Shown: positions 4,091-5,471 of the stretch, one piece after another | How positions within the stretch are numbered: the first letter of the stretch is position 1 | Layout of the letters: the number at the start of each line of letters is the position of its first letter | Source of the DNA: Methylotenera sp. | GTDB lineage: Bacteria; Pseudomonadota; Gammaproteobacteria; Burkholderiales; Methylophilaceae | Assembly: GCA_027487055.1 (NCBI GenBank) | Contig: JAIYEJ010000275.1 | Location: forward strand, 1 to 5,471 | Length of the DNA stretch: 5,471 nucleotides | Direction: 5' to 3' | Position numbers and translations under genes: made by a program | Notes under the pieces: generated by a model | What the model was told of the DNA's origin: nothing | Seen by the model: only the letters and a program-made list of their open reading frames with translations | The model's database searches: none

Positions 4091-5471
4091 CAGATAATTT
4101 TGATAGTGGTCCATTAACCTGGGTTAAAGACCAAATTAATCAATTACTTGAGTCTGTGTTGTTGAACCTTGATACAGTTCAAAACAACATCCATGATATG
4201 TCGCCAATGCGCTTATCTCAAACGAGCCTATATCAAGCAAGCGGTGCATTAGATATGGTTGGGTTAGAAGGTTGTAAGCGCTTTAGTAGCGAATTAGAAA
4301 AGTTAGCAGGTAAATTAGAGAAAAAAACGGTTAATGCCACCCCAGAAATTATTGTAGAGTTTGCAACTGCCGTAAAAACCTTACAAAACTATCTGCAAGA
4401 CTTGCTCAATGGCTCTCCCGATATTCCTTTGCGTTTGTATTCAGTTTTAAAACCAATCGTCGATGTGCAGGGTGAAATGCTCGAGGAAAGCGAGTTGTTC
4501 TTCCCAGATACAACAAATAGTGCGCCTAAATCTATCCCTTTTAAAGAGTTAAGTGAATCGGATTATGTGGCCTATATTCTTGAGCAAAGGACCATATACC
4601 AAAAGGCGCTACTTGCATGGTTGCAGACTAAAGACGCGTCTGCTTTAGAAAATATGACAACCGCTGTTCGCAATGTAACGCAAACACAGCAAAAAAATAG
4701 TGATAAAACATTATGGTGGGTTGCTAGTGCTTTTACGGAGGCCTTAGAGCAAAAAGAAATTGCAGAAAACCCTGGCGCCAAAAAGCTTTGTCGTAAGCTT
4801 GATCAAGAGTTACGTCTTTTTGCAGATGGTGTGAAGAAGCCGCACGGCAATTTATTACGAGATATTTTGTATTATGTTGCGATTAGCGAGGTTGACAATG
4901 AAGAGATTGCAAAAGTAAAAGAAATCTTCGAGCTTGATCAATTAATAGATAAAAAATCTACTGTGAATTATATCGGTGGCAATATCGATGCTGATGAAAT
5001 TTCACTTGTTGGACAACTCATTGATGAACTCGCTAAATTAAAAGATATTTGGGAAGACATCTCTAAAACGATAGATTTTTCAAACATTGATATTGATTCG
5101 GACAATGCTGTTCCAATCGATAAAGACTTAATCAGTAAATTTTCTGATACGGTATCCACAAGTCATGCGATTACGCAAAATTTAACCCAAGTGTTATTGG
5201 TAGATGTTTACTCAGTATTACAGCAAGCGAGTAATACCTTGCGTGATGACGCAAGCAAGGTAAATCATGCAGCCTTAATTGAAATGGCTGCAGCGCTTAA
5301 TATTATTGAATCTTCTCTTAAAAACTATCAGCAATTAGATGCCGATAGAGTTCAGAAACTCTACTCTGAAGTAATGCGTTTAGAGTCTATTTCATCTGGA
5401 GCAGGTTACGATAGATTAGAAGAAGATCGGGCAAGCGAACTAGACCGTGATACGGTTAGAGCCATCGTTAT
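4087..5471 (+). CDS. chpA: Chemosensory hybrid histidine kinase ChpA/PilL, N-terminal part
   Basis: The frame is open from GTG 4087 to the window end (461 complete codons) and continues beyond it. The N-terminus GPLTWVKDQINQLL (8-21) and the helix SLYQASGALDMVGLEG (47-62) match the first, Hpt-like domain of ChpA. Later blocks LFFPD (137-141), YQKALLAWLQ (171-180), TLWWVASAFTEAL (208-220) and GNLLRDILYYVA (254-265) fit the family's conserved N-terminal region. ChpA usually goes on with several Hpt domains, a dimerisation and ATPase core, a CheW domain and a receiver; none of these is in the window. The residue expected to be the phosphorylated His in the first Hpt-like helix is Y49, so this domain is probably not phosphorylated and may be structural. 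The second half seen here (about 300-440) is helical and poorly conserved. The gene sits 41 bases after pilJ, so it is probably co-transcribed, with no pilK between them. Confidence 0.88.
   Translation, partial: MSDNFDSGPLTWVKDQINQLLESVLLNLDTVQNNIHDMSPMRLSQTSLYQASGALDMVGLEGCKRFSSELEKLAGKLEKKTVNATPEIIVEFATAVKTLQNYLQDLLNGSPDIPLRLYSVLKPIVDVQGEMLEESELFFPDTTNSAPKSIPFKELSESDYVAYILEQRTIYQKALLAWLQTKDASALENMTTAVRNVTQTQQKNSDKTLWWVASAFTEALEQKEIAENPGAKKLCRKLDQELRLFADGVKKPHGNLLRDILYYVAISEVDNEEIAKVKEIFELDQLIDKKSTVNYIGGNIDADEISLVGQLIDELAKLKDIWEDISKTIDFSNIDIDSDNAVPIDKDLISKFSDTVSTSHAITQNLTQVLLVDVYSVLQQASNTLRDDASKVNHAALIEMAAALNIIESSLKNYQQLDADRVQKLYSEVMRLESISSGAGYDRLEEDRASELDRDTVRAIV

Noticed and set aside
4572..4781. 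69-codon reading frame on the - strand
   Set aside because: It is antisense to the chpA frame, which is open from 4087 to the end and matches the family; the antisense product resembles nothing.
4968..5159. 63-codon reading frame on the - strand
   Set aside because: Also antisense to chpA, with low-complexity Ser/Ile-rich sequence.

Overview
The window holds the front part of a type IV pilus / twitching chemosensory (Pil-Chp) operon on the + strand: pilG, pilH, pilI, pilJ and the first 461 codons of chpA (also called pilL). Facing away from it on the - strand is the start of a gene for a FIST-domain sensory protein. The AT-rich sequence, the gene order and the close match of PilG, PilI and the PilJ signalling domain to proteobacterial versions point to a Beta- or Gammaproteobacterium. 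A low-GC betaproteobacterium such as a methylophilid is a guess from overall impression only.

Layout. Positions 1-578 (-) are the N-terminal 192 codons of the FIST protein, cut by the window start. Positions 579-896 are a 318-base, very AT-rich divergent intergenic region. It carries two promoter-like elements for the FIST gene, a promoter-like element for pilG, a 9-bp spaced inverted repeat and a 15-bp palindrome just before the pilG Shine-Dalgarno. The operon follows in one direction with gaps of 50, 16, 73 or 74 and 41 bases and no convincing internal terminator: pilG (897-1286, GTG start), pilH (1337-1702), pilI (ATG at 1719, to 2243), pilJ (2318-4045) and chpA (GTG at 4087, running off the window end).

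How they would work together (known for the family): the membrane receptor PilJ is coupled by the CheW-like adaptor PilI to the large hybrid histidine kinase ChpA. ChpA phosphorylates the CheY-like regulators PilG and PilH, which set pilus extension and retraction and, in some species, cAMP level. The ChpA kinase core lies beyond the window. No pilK (CheR-like methyltransferase) lies between pilJ and chpA.

The core system is well known, and I do not see an undescribed system. The points that stand out are: a PilJ whose periplasmic part looks like the generic MCP 'ADILPPP' helical sensor rather than the usual PilJ domains; a PilH that lacks the conserved proline after the phospho-aspartate and the aromatic switch residue; a FIST sensory gene sharing the divergent control region; and several palindromes and repeats in that region.
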